Assembly (NCBI GenBank): GCA_001414485.1
Contig: LLEY01000037.1
Span: 62,001-126,000, forward strand
Length of the DNA: 64,000 nt
Source of the DNA: Calycina herbarum
Lineage: Eukaryota; Ascomycota; Leotiomycetes; Helotiales; Pezizellaceae
Direction of reading: 5' to 3'
The translations under genes were made by a program, and so were the position numbers. Positions 48,523-58,674 of the stretch are shown here, piece after piece (the first letter of the stretch is position 1; each line of letters starts with the position of its first letter). The notes under the pieces are model-generated. The model did no database searches, was not told the origin of the DNA, and saw only the letters and a list, made by a program, of their open reading frames with translations.

Positions 48523-48832
48523 TGTCACGAACTACAACTGAAGGCAAAGGCACAAGAGTATGTATGTGTAAATACGAGAATTTAAAGCTACAGTTCTATC
48601 TACGAAGGCAACGCGGGTTATATACCCAGAGGAAAGGGGTTGCTGAGTAAGTATAAGCTATAAGGAGCTGAAATCTCGTACGAGCTATAAAGAGCTAGAA
48701 TCACGTATAGCTAAGATCTCGCTATAGCTTTCGTTATAGCTCTCGTTATAGATCTATATATCTCGAGATAATTACCGAGGTTATATATCTTATTACGTAT
48801 ATTCTTCTAGGTTATAGACTAGCGCTATAATA
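48523..48832 (-). repeat. Solo LTR of a gypsy element
   Basis: A 310-base LTR in minus orientation stands alone between perfect CTATA duplications (48518-48522 and 48833-48837). Its start (tgtcacgaactac) and end (gactagcgctataata) match the LTR at 58420-58674 and no internal region follows on either side. It is the product of recombination between the two LTRs of a former element. The left half keeps CA and TG pairs, while the right half is TA-rich. Confidence 0.85.
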
Positions 48833-48837
48833 CTATA

Positions 48838-49099
48838 TATATTTTATTCTACTAGTTATAATATCTAAATAATAGTACTAGAAAAGTAGTATTTATATAT
48901 TTAGAAGAAGTGAATTAAGTAGATATTAATTAGAAAATCTTATAATTTAAAGTAATTTTATTTAATTAGTTTAATTATTCTAATAATATAAGATAATAGT
49001 TTTATACGACTATATATTAGATAACGATAAATTTTATTTTATTTAATATAAACTTTTACTATAATATCTATAGCTAGTGCCTTAAAAGAGATAATAAAT
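48838..49099. other. AT-rich decayed sequence, origin unknown
   Basis: Very AT-rich, TA-dominated sequence without open frames. It probably belongs to the LINE that follows, but I cannot see any motif. Confidence 0.4.
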
Positions 49100-49586
49100 A
49101 TAGTAAGAGACTTACTCTCTTATCTACTTAAATAAGCTACTACTGCTTATATTCTATCGATCGCCTACTTCGGAAGCGAGATCTAGTTCTCTAAGCGTAC
49201 TAGAGCTAGAGATAACTAGGCTAGAGATATAAACAACTGAATTAGCTATTATCTCACTCTACTAGATAGAGTAGTAGCTAAGTATACTAGGATTATTCTC
49301 CTAGTATATAAAACTACTTCTACCTTAGTACTTCTTATAGAATCTAGCTTTCTAGCTTCTAAAATTACTCTTATAGTTAGAAGCAAAGTACTTGAAGCTA
49401 GGACTCGACGGCTTAACCTAACTTATCTACTAAAATAATATATAAATAACTCTTACTCTAAAGCTAGGCTTATATATCGTACTCGCGGAGCTCTCTCTCT
49501 TTCTAGAGAGATTAACTCTCTTTAAGACCTCTATAGAATAGAGGCTTTAACTAGTAAGCCCGTCTTCTAGAGATAGCGGGTTCTAA
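49100..49586 (+). mobile_element. Tad1-like LINE fragment, 5' of gypsy insertion
   Basis: With stops ignored, the frame reads VYKTTSTLVLLIESSFLASKI, then ARTRRLNLTYLL and RTRGALSLS. This resembles the stretch after the reverse transcriptase of fungal Tad1-type LINEs (KTTPT-VL-RESG-LPP, ARTRRLDPYHPL). The LINE is cut at 49586 by the gypsy element and resumes at 55599. Its upstream part is too decayed to place. Confidence 0.55.
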
Positions 49587-49818
49587 TATTACGGCCCTGG
49601 TCTGTAACACGTGATTCTCGGTCCTACACGTGACCGTCAGAGCCGCAACGCTTGGACGGATTTATAACGAGATTAAAGGCTCTTTATAGTTAGTAGGAAT
49701 ACCTCCTTTTTATAGAGTATATATTCCGTATTCCCTTATTCTTAGAACTATAGCTTTAAATTCTCGAATATATATATATATACTCTTATATCTTTGCCTT
49801 TAGATATAGATTATAATA
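49587..49818 (+). repeat. 5' LTR of gypsy element A
   Basis: 232 bases, starting tattac and ending ataata, nearly identical to 55367-55598. Target duplication TCTAA lies directly outside (49582-49586). Two CACGTG palindromes (49606-49620 region and about 30 bases on) are present in both LTRs. Confidence 0.92.
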
Positions 49819-52800
49819 TTATTTAAAGCTTAACCCTTTTTACTCTCTATAAAGAATTATAATATCGACCGGATTCTACGCTTATAATAGCTAGAAGATC
49901 TTATACTTATAATAGTATAATTACAACCCTCCTCCTCTGCTTATAATAGCCCCTCTTCTTATAAACGGATCCTTTAAACATCTCTATATTTATAATAACT
50001 TATCTCCTCGAAAGACACGCCTATAACAGCCTATATAACCTTTTTTATAACCTCTCTCTACCTTCTTCTCCTTCCTTTCTAATAATATAATAGCTAACAC
50101 TCGAAGTAGTTATAGTAGAAAAGTGAAGATACCTACTAGCTTATCTCGAACCGAGCCTTAATAACTAGATAACACCTCTAGAGTCGCCTCTCCCTCGCCT
50201 GCCTCCCCTATAATAAGCGAGCCTCCTATAAACAAAAACGTTCGTTTATAAGCTAAAATCCTCTCTTTATATACGTAACTCTACTAAACCTAGTTGCTTA
50301 TAAACTACTCTAATAACCCTCTCCCGAGCCGCAAGTATACGTAAGCTCTCCGAGAGGCTACTACCGACTCCTCCTATTCCCGATTTAGTTCTAATAATTC
50401 TACTCGTAAGTTCTAAGATAGCGAGAAACTTAAGAACAGTATCTCCCTATTATATAAAGCCTAGTAGATTATCCTAGCTAGTAAAATAAGAAAGAACCTC
50501 TTTAAGAACGAATAAGATAAACTTACCTTTGTCTTTATAGCTACTTCCGGCGTAGTATAAGAGCACCTAGAACTATAGATGGATTTTAGTTCCCCTACCT
50601 TATTTACAGACGTTATAGATATACTTATATATCTAGATACCTTGTTCGTAGATAGTAACAAAGCTATAAAGGCTTATAAGGTCTTCTATAAACTCTTAAT
50701 ATAAGAGGACGAGACTTTTACTATGTTTAAAGCAACCTTCTTAAGCCTTACAACTAAGGCTTATATCCTGTTAAGTAAGTAGTCCGAAGATTTATACTAG
50801 AAGCTTACGCCAGCTCTCTAAGTAAGTATCTCGCTAGTCTAAATCACTCTAGCAACCTTTAACCAGTTATATAACCGCTGTTACTCTATCTATTAAGACG
50901 GGGTAACTATTAAGGAACGCTTTACAGCTCGCTATAACCGCCGTCTACCTATAAGAGGTTTCCCTACTAGCTACGGATCAACTTACTAACTTCTAGCTCT
51001 ACGTGCTACTATTAGTTATCCGCTAACCTAAAGCCTGGTCCGTTACTCTCTAGTTACAGACTATAAGACTCCTTTACCTACTTATAAGAGTACAACTCCT
51101 ATCTAAGATATAGTAGACGTTATCTATTATAATTACAATAAACCTAGACACTACGCTAGTAAATGCCCTCTTTCTTAAAAACCCTCCACAGCTATTAAGC
51201 TATTAGAAGACGCTGAAAACTCGCTTACGGACTTCTATAGACTATAAGCGTCTAGAGAAGAATCAGCTAACGAGGAACTCGTTTATAAAGACTTAGGAAA
51301 AGAATAGTTCTAAAGCAAGTCTCCTCTTTAGAGTAAAACAAACTTAGATCTTAACCTCTTAATCTAAGTTATATAATAGACGGAAAGGCTTTTACAACTA
51401 TATATACTTTAATTAAGAATAGATATACTTTTAATACTACTATACTTATTAATACTAGAGCGAATAGATAGCTATTCATTAACACAGCTTTAGCCGACTA
51501 GTTAAGTTAATATTATAGATAGGCTATAGAAAAGCTATTATATATAATATTAATTATAGGGTTTAATAGACATAAAGGACTAGCGATTACTCGCGTTATT
51601 TACTTAATACTAAGTATTAATAGATAATAGTTTACTAATATACTCTTTCTAATTATTAATATTAGTAGATACGATATTATTATCAGCTGTTAATAGCTTA
51701 TAGACGTAAATATAAAGTTAGTAGTCTATAGCTATAAGATTAAGTAGCTAGAATCCCTTCCTCTAGTTCGTCGATTTAATTACTTAGTACCTATTACTAG
51801 GGAATTAATAACTATCTCTCTACTAGACCTCTAGGCTTAGGAGAATATAGAGAACCGCGACCTCTGTTAGAATACTATAGAGGAACCTATATTAATCTAT
51901 TCGATACTACCTCGAAGCTAGTGCTAAACCTCGCTACTAGTTACTCTCGAGGAAATTCTAGACGAAAGCTTTTAGTAAGACCTCGTCTCTGCCTAGAATA
52001 GAATACAGGTCCTTATTCCTAACTACTAATAACGTTGTCGATCCTCCTTAGGAAAACGTTCAGTTATAGACTATAAAGCAGCTGTAAGCTCGCTTATAGA
52101 CATCTGTAAACCTATAGAAGACTTTGCTATTAATATCTATTATATTAGAGCTACTGCTTTTAAACTTAACTTTTAAAAGTGCGATAATAAAGTCTTCTCT
52201 ACTAGCTTATAAGAGATCGACTATACTCTTATAAACAGGTTACGTATAGAGCTCTCTTTAGTAGATTATACTTTAGACGAATAACTAGTAGAATAGAACG
52301 TTTACTAGGAATATACGAACTTTAAAGATGTCTTTTTAAAAAGAGCTTTAGACGAGCTTCCTCTGCTATAAAACTAATTCGACTACTGGATCGAACTTAT
52401 AGGTCCGAATACTCTATTATATAGCCTATTATATAGGATAACAACTAAGGAACTTCTAGCTATAAAGTAGTATATTCTTAATAACCTCGATAAAGGGTTT
52501 ATTATTCCTAGCTACGCCTCTTTCGTCTCTCTAGTACTGTTTATAAAGAAGTCTAACAGAAGCTTATAGCTCTATATCGACTACTAGAAACTTAATAACC
52601 TTACTCGTAAGAACTAGCACTCTCTTCCGCTAATCGACGAAACTCTTATATAAATCACTAGTACTAAAATCCTTATAAAGCTCGACATTTGTCAAGCTTT
52701 TAACTATATACGTATAGAACTAGAGTTAGAAGAACTTATAACCTTTTAGACCTGTTATAGTACGTTTAAATATAAGGTATTATCTTTTAGCTTAACTAAT

Positions 52801-55366
52801 AGTCCTACTATATACTAGAGGTATATAAATAGCGTTCTTATAGAATATCTTAATAACTTTTATATAGCTTATCTTAATAATATTCTTATATACTCTAATA
52901 ATAAGCTCGAACACGTTAAACACGTCTATAAGGTCTTAGAACGGCTCTATAAAGCTAGGCTATAAGTAGATATTAAGAAGATAGAGTTCTACGTTACTTA
53001 TATAAAGTAACTTAGTTTTATTATCTTTATAAATAGAATCGAAGTTAACCTAGAGAAGATCTTAGCAATCGTTTCCTAGAAATATCCTAGTACTATTAAG
53101 GGTATCTAGTTCTTCCTAGGTTTTTATAACTTCTACTAACGTTTTATTTAGGATTATAGATAGATTACTTATCTACTGAACTATCTTATAAGTAAGGAAG
53201 TGCTGTTTAAGTTTAACTTAGAATATAAGAAGGCTTTTAATATATTAAAAGAAGCCTTAGTTACTACCTCTCTCTTATATTACTTTATAGCCGATTTAGA
53301 GACTATAGTTAAGACTAACGCTTCTAATAGAGTGGTTATAGCTATAATATTATAACGTATATCTGAAACCGAACCGTAGAGACTTATAGACTACTTCTTA
53401 AAGACGATAAACCTCGCCGAGCTAAACTACTAAATCTATAATAAGGAGATACTAGCTATTATACGCTCTTTTAGATAATAGCGAGCGAATCTTACTTAGA
53501 CTAGCTCCTAGATCAAGGTCTTTACCGATTACAAGGCTTTAGAGTACTTTATAACCTCTAAAACCTTAAACCAGTAGTAAGCGAGATAGGCAGAGTTTCT
53601 ATTAGAGTTCTATTTTATAATTACGTTTTAATCTAGTAAGTAGAACGAGAAAACGGACACGCTAATACGCCGAGACTAAGACGTTAACCTATAGAATAAC
53701 CTAAAAGCGTCTATAAGATAACAAACCTTACTTACGTCTAATTAGTTAGATCTATATATTATTACTTAATTAGAACCTCTTATAACATTAGCTCTAGTTA
53801 CCTTAGAACCCTCGCTTAACCTTGTTAACTAGTTACTTACTACTAACTATAACTCTTTAGACTTAGAAGACAACCGAACAAAAGCTACCTATAGATACTA
53901 AAACTAGATAATAGAGAACAGCTTACTTCTTTAGTAAAAGAGACTCGTAGTTCCTAATTAAGACATCTTATAGACGGACCTAATTTATAAGGCTTATATA
54001 TAAGTATCTACGGCTTACCTTAGACAGACAAAGACGGTAGCTATCCTCGCCTGTAGATACTAGTAGAAAGGTTTACAGACGTCTATAAAAACCTATATTA
54101 GTAACTATAGAGACTGTTGATATACTATAGTTCCTCGCAACTATAAACCTAGGTTTTTACACCTGTTACCAGTTCTAGAACGTCTCTAGCAGTATATTAC
54201 TATAGACTATAAGTCTTTCCCTACTAATAAACAAGGTTATAATACCTTATAAGTAGTTATAGATCGCCTAACTAAGTAATCGGTCTCGATCCTCTATCTA
54301 AAGACAGTTGTAGCCTAAGATATAGCTCGAATATACGTTATATAGATCTATTAAACCTACGACTATCTATAAAGCATTATTTCAGACCGTAGACTATAGT
54401 TTATTTCTTCTTTCTAGTTTAAATTCTATAGAATCCTTAGTATAAAGCTTAAGCTATCTACTACTTTCTACTTATAAAGTAATAGATTAATTAACACCTA
54501 TAGCCTTTTGTTAGTTACTATTAGGATAACTAGAGCGAACTTATCTCTATTCTAGACTACGCTTAGCTTACGCTTCTATATAAGAGTCTAGGTAGGCTCT
54601 TACTCTTTAAAGTAATTAACAGATACGTAGCTACTACGTTCTTCGATTAGAACCGTCTAGATAAATCTATAACAGTCTATAACAGCTTAACTAGACCGAT
54701 GTAGAGGCACTTATATAGAGAATATATAACACTTAGACCGTAGCAAAGGAATTAGTTAGTAAAGTATAAGACCGCTATATAAGGTCCGCGAACCGGATTC
54801 GAAGAGCGGTAGACTTTAACGTAGACGACTTTGTTTAGATATCGACTCGTAATTAGAAGACAGACTAGCCGAGCTATAAGCTAGATAGATAAAACAAGGG
54901 TCCGTTCTAGATTATAGTCTATAAAGAACACTCTTTCCAGCTCGAACTACTAGACCACTTCCGTATACACCTTATATTCTACCCGTCACTGCTCTATAAG
55001 GCTGCTATAGATCCGTTACCTAGATAGGTAAACAAACCACCCTCGCTAATACAGGTTACAGATTAAGAAGAGTAGGAAGTAGAAGAAGTCTTAGCTATAA
55101 AAGCAGTTCGTAGAAAGCTCTAATATAGAGTTTAATAGTTAGGCTATAACCCTGATCTACAGTAGTATCCGGCCTTGAATTTTAAGTATTATCTATATAA
55201 ATTACGCGATTTTTACCTCGCTAATCTAGCCCGTACTAGTCCGCTAAGGGCTTTACAAAGCTAGATACAAGTATAGGAAGACGGAATAGACGATTACGAT
55301 TATCTAATAGACGATTTAGTTATAATATAAAGCTTATAGATAAGCTTTTTCTAAAAGAGAGGGTAA
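49819..55366 (+). pseudogene. Gypsy A gag-pol, dead
   Basis: Ignoring stops, gag starts about 50090 with a decayed ATG (ANTRSS) and ends in a zinc knuckle near 51120 that reads YYNYNKPRHYASKC, where the first two Cys have become Tyr. The protease shows LINTGANR near 51440. The reverse transcriptase has KLDICQAFNYIRIE (about 52680) and AYLNNILIYS (about 52865), the latter where active copies have YLDD. RNase H has FTDYKALEYF (about 53520). The integrase shows IDYKSFPTNKQGYNTL (about 54210) and IISDRRL (about 54375). A chromodomain (VLAIKAVRRKL, WLGYNPDL) lies about 55085-55180. A purine tract (aaaagagaggg, 55353-55363) precedes the 3' LTR. Confidence 0.88.
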
Positions 55367-55598
55367 TATTATAGCGCTGGTCTGTAACACGTGATTCTCG
55401 GTCCTACACGTGACCGTCAGAGCCGCAACGCTTAGACGGATTTATAACGAGATTAAAGACTCTTTATAGTTAGTAGGAATACCTCTTTTTCGTAGAGTAT
55501 ATATTCCGTATTCCCTCGTTCTTAGAACTATAGCTTTAAATTCTCGAATATATATATATATACTCTTATATCTTTGCCTTCAGATATAGATCGTAATA
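55367..55598 (+). repeat. 3' LTR of gypsy element A
   Basis: 232 bases, starting tattat and ending gtaata, followed by the TCTAA duplication (55599-55603). Confidence 0.92.
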
Positions 55599-56278
55599 TC
55601 TAACTCTAGAGAAACTAAGAACTCTTATAAAGCTAAATTCCTTGAATTCCTTACTACTATTTCTACTATAGACCTAGTAGTCTTTATCGATAGCTCTTAG
55701 ATAATAAAAGAACTAGAAAAGACGTCTATCTAATAAGAGAGAGAGTTATTCTTAATACTAAGGTCTTCTCTCTTAGTAAAGTACTAGAGATATACAACGT
55801 AGAGGCTAGAGCAGCTTTATATAGTCTCGAATTAGCCCTAGCATTCTCTTTCTAGTTATTAGCTAGGAAGTACTAGATCTATCTTAATAACCTCGAAGCT
55901 ATATTATAACTAATCTACTAGTTCTATAATACTTTATAAGAGACTTTTAATAGAGTTAATAAGTTAGCTCTACTTTACTCTAGGAAAGTTTAAACTATAT
56001 AGTATTCTAGTTATATAGGTATCTAAGGTAATAAGATAGCGAAGAGAGCTATAAAGAGAGGTACTTAGCTACTCTTTTTAAACTCGCTTCTCTTACTCTA
56101 TACTACTACGCTTAAGAGAGAGGTTAAAGAGATAGAGGTATAGCTTATAAAGAAGCTATAGAAAGTTATACTTCCTAGGCTATATAAGAATCTAAGGCTT
56201 AATAACTAGTCTTTAAAACCTCGGTTACTTCGCTTACTAAGAGAGGTCCTAGCTTACTTAATTACTACTTACTCTAGC
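55599..56278 (+). mobile_element. Tad1-like LINE fragment, 3' of gypsy insertion
   Basis: With stops ignored the frame continues with KAKFLEFLTTISTIDLVVFIDSSQ, then VEARAALYSLELALAF and IYLNNLEAIL, which matches the RNase H domain of Tad1-type LINEs (DLVVFSDGSK, AEA-ALxGL, IWICLDNLEAA). It is interrupted again at 56278 by the next LTR. The pieces on both sides of gypsy A belong to one LINE. Confidence 0.6.
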
Positions 56279-56557
56279 TATTACAGCGCTGGTCCGTAAC
56301 CTGGAAGAATACACGTGACAAACACGTGACCTTGGCAACTACCTCGGGAATAATAACGCTAGACAGACGACGCTGGAATAACGACGCTAGAATAACGACG
56401 CTAGAATAACAACGCGACGCGTCTTATAGTTACTAAGTAATCTTTTTTCTCTAGGTATATATACTACGTTACTCTCGTAGATAGATCTATAGCTTTAAAT
56501 TCTCGAATTTATATATATATACTCTTATACCTTTGTCTTTAGTTATAGATTATAATA
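56279..56557 (+). repeat. 5' LTR of a second gypsy-type element (C)
   Basis: A 279-base LTR that starts tattacagcgctgg and ends ataata, related to but distinct from the LTR of element A. It carries an extra block of 14-base units (aataacgacgctag) around 56370-56415. Bases 56274-56278 (ctagc) would be one copy of the target duplication; its partner is not seen in the window. Confidence 0.75.
56370..56415. repeat. 14-base tandem repeat inside LTR C
   Basis: About three head-to-tail units of aataacgacgctag. The unit is absent from the LTRs of element A. Confidence 0.75.
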
Positions 56558-57560
56558 TTATTTAAAGCTCGACACTCTTTACTCTCTTATAAAGAATTAT
56601 AATATCGTATAGATTCTACGCTTATAATAGCTAGAAGATCTTATATTTGTAATAGTATAATTATAATATTCCTTCTCTATCTATAATAGCCTCTCTTCTT
56701 ATAAACAGACCTCTCGAGTATCTCTACGTTTATAATAACTTATCTTCTTAAAAGATACGCTTATAATAGCTTATATAACCTTTTTATAACCTTCTCTTCC
56801 TTTCTTCTTTTTCTACGAATATAATAGCTAAAGCTACTCGTAGTAATAAGAGCGGAAAAGGAAAAGTATCTACTAAGAAGACAGTATCTATCGTAGGTAC
56901 TATCTTCTTAGATACTAACAGTTATAGTAATTAGCTTTATACTAAGAGTAGCTTTTAAGTAACTCTTCTTAATTACGTCGTCTTATCTCTAGCTAGAAGC
57001 TTCTAGGATTAGCTGATCGAATTCGTTAAGGAATTCGCTAAAAAGCCGTTAGTTTTACTTTATTTAGTTAATCTAGCTAAGCGCTTTTTACTATAGCTAA
57101 GAGTTATAGAACGCTATACGAAGCTGTCTTAAAAATTCTATAACTATGAATTTATTCTCTAAGCGAGCGTATTCTGTCTAAGGAAAAATCCTTATAGCTA
57201 CGTCTTCTAAGAGTCTTCTAAAGACGTACTAGACTCTTTTCTTCTCTTATCTAATTAATAGACTATTAATTTCTAGCTTCGCTTATAAAAGACCTTCGAA
57301 TTAAGAGAAGAGGTTAGATATACTTCTGTCGTATCTTTCTAGATATAGAAGGTAGTATTCTAGCTTACGATTAGTATTCGTAACTAATACTAGTATCGAG
57401 GTAGACGTAGGCGTAGGTTATAGAAGATTAGAAAAAGGAAGTCTCTCTTTAAGTCTTATAAGAGCTTCTTCTTAACAGCTGGAAAGGTTAGCTATTAATT
57501 AGTTCTAACTTCTAGTAAGAAGCTATATCTCTCGCTACTACTAGTTAAATATATCTATTA
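56558..57560 (+). mobile_element. Internal region of element C, unidentified coding remains
   Basis: The first 300 bases match the leader of element A after its 5' LTR (ttatttaaagct, then attctacgcttataatagc). The coding remains that follow (ATRSNKSGKGKVSTKKTVS, then SFLTAGKVSY) are too decayed to assign to gag with certainty and do not match element A. No pol motif and no 3' LTR is seen, so the element is truncated or belongs to a non-autonomous relative. Confidence 0.5.
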
Positions 57561-57618
57561 ACTATAATAGAGGTTATTATATAGGTTTTTATACGTCTAA
57601 TATATTTATATTCTTTAT

Positions 57619-57738
57619 TATATTTATAGTCGTCTACTATATACTTTAGACTATTATATTCGTATAAAACCGTATATTTCTATATTTATAGCCGCCGCTT
57701 ATATACTTAAAGCTATTATATAAAACCGTGTATTTCCG
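57619..57738. repeat. Two-copy tandem repeat of about 60 bases
   Basis: The unit starting tatatttatag and ending gtatattt occurs twice head to tail with point differences (57619-57680 and 57681-57738). It lies in AT-rich decayed sequence. Confidence 0.65.
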
Positions 57739-57959
57739 TATAAGATCTTATATCTTAACTATAGAGGATTTTCGTACTTATACTATATATATAAGAAAGG
57801 TTCGAAGGATCTACTATATATAGTTCGTTTAACATGCTCTTATAAGTAAATATAAGAGAGAATAAGTTAATTCTAATATTATAAGCCGAATATAAAGAGG
57901 TTAATAAATAAGGTTATCTTTATTCTAAGAAGAATTAACTAAGAAGAGAAGTCTATTCT

Positions 57960-58200
57960 ACGTAGAAGAGAAAAGGTCTTATATCTCTTACCTCGAGGTT
58001 CTTTAATAAGTATAAGCTATAAGGAACTAAGATATCGTTATAGCTCTTATTATAGCTTTCGTTACTAAGGTAATTACCGAGGTAGTAAATCTTAAGCTCT
58101 TGTTATAGATTAGTAAGATAATTACCGAGTAAGGTAATTATAAGTAAAGTAATTACCGTAAGGTAATTACCGAGGTTGTCACGTGAGGTCACAAGAGGTC
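57960..58200 (-). repeat. Minus-orientation LTR fragment
   Basis: The stretch around 58003-58030 (aagtataagctataagg) and the following taattaccgagg repeats match the inside of the solo LTR at 48640-48790. Both ends are unclear, so it is a partial copy. Confidence 0.45.
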
Positions 58201-58419
58201 ACGTGTTTATACGAAGGTCGGTAGACCGAGTACTCTTCGAGTATAAACTATTATACTTTTATAAACTTATAAACAACGTAGTATCTAAGCTACTTATAAA
58301 AGCTAAGAGAAACATTTAACTACTTTTTAGCTTATACTATAAGGAGCTATTTTATTAGATCTACTATAAGACGAAGTTTTATACTAAGATCTATCCTCGA
58401 TAGAGGAATCTCTCTCTCT

Positions 58420-58674
58420 TATTACGATCTATAACTAAAGATAAAGATATAAGAGTATATATATATAAATTCGAGAATTTAAAGCTATAGATCTATTTAT
58501 AAGAGTAACGCGGTATATATATATAGAGAAAAGAGATTACTTAGTAACTATAAAGCTTGTTATTCTAATATATCCTTATTACTAAGGTAGTTACTAAAGT
58601 AGTTACTAAGGTAGTTACTAAGGTTACGTGCTTAGCACGTGTATTTTTCTAGGTTGTAGACTAGCGCTGTAATA
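58420..58674 (-). repeat. 3' LTR of minus-strand gypsy element B
   Basis: 255 bases; read on the minus strand it starts tattacagcgctag and ends gtaata. The reverse of a purine tract (cctctctctttt, 58678-58689) follows directly, as expected for a 3' LTR in minus orientation. Confidence 0.85.

Larger units (their letters stand above)
49587..55598 (+). mobile_element. Complete chromodomain gypsy retrotransposon A, RIP-decayed
   Basis: A 6012-base Ty3/gypsy element with both LTRs and a perfect 5-base TCTAA duplication. The order gag, protease, reverse transcriptase, RNase H, integrase, chromodomain can be followed in pieces, so it is a chromovirus of the kind common in filamentous fungi. It sits inside a Tad1-like LINE. 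Stop codons (mostly TAG/TAA) occur every few residues and TpA is in great excess, the mark of RIP. The two LTRs differ at only a few places. Confidence 0.9.

Noticed and set aside
58140..58200. taattaccgagg units as a CRISPR-like array
   Set aside because: The units are short, irregular and inside an LTR fragment of a fungal genome; no spacers.
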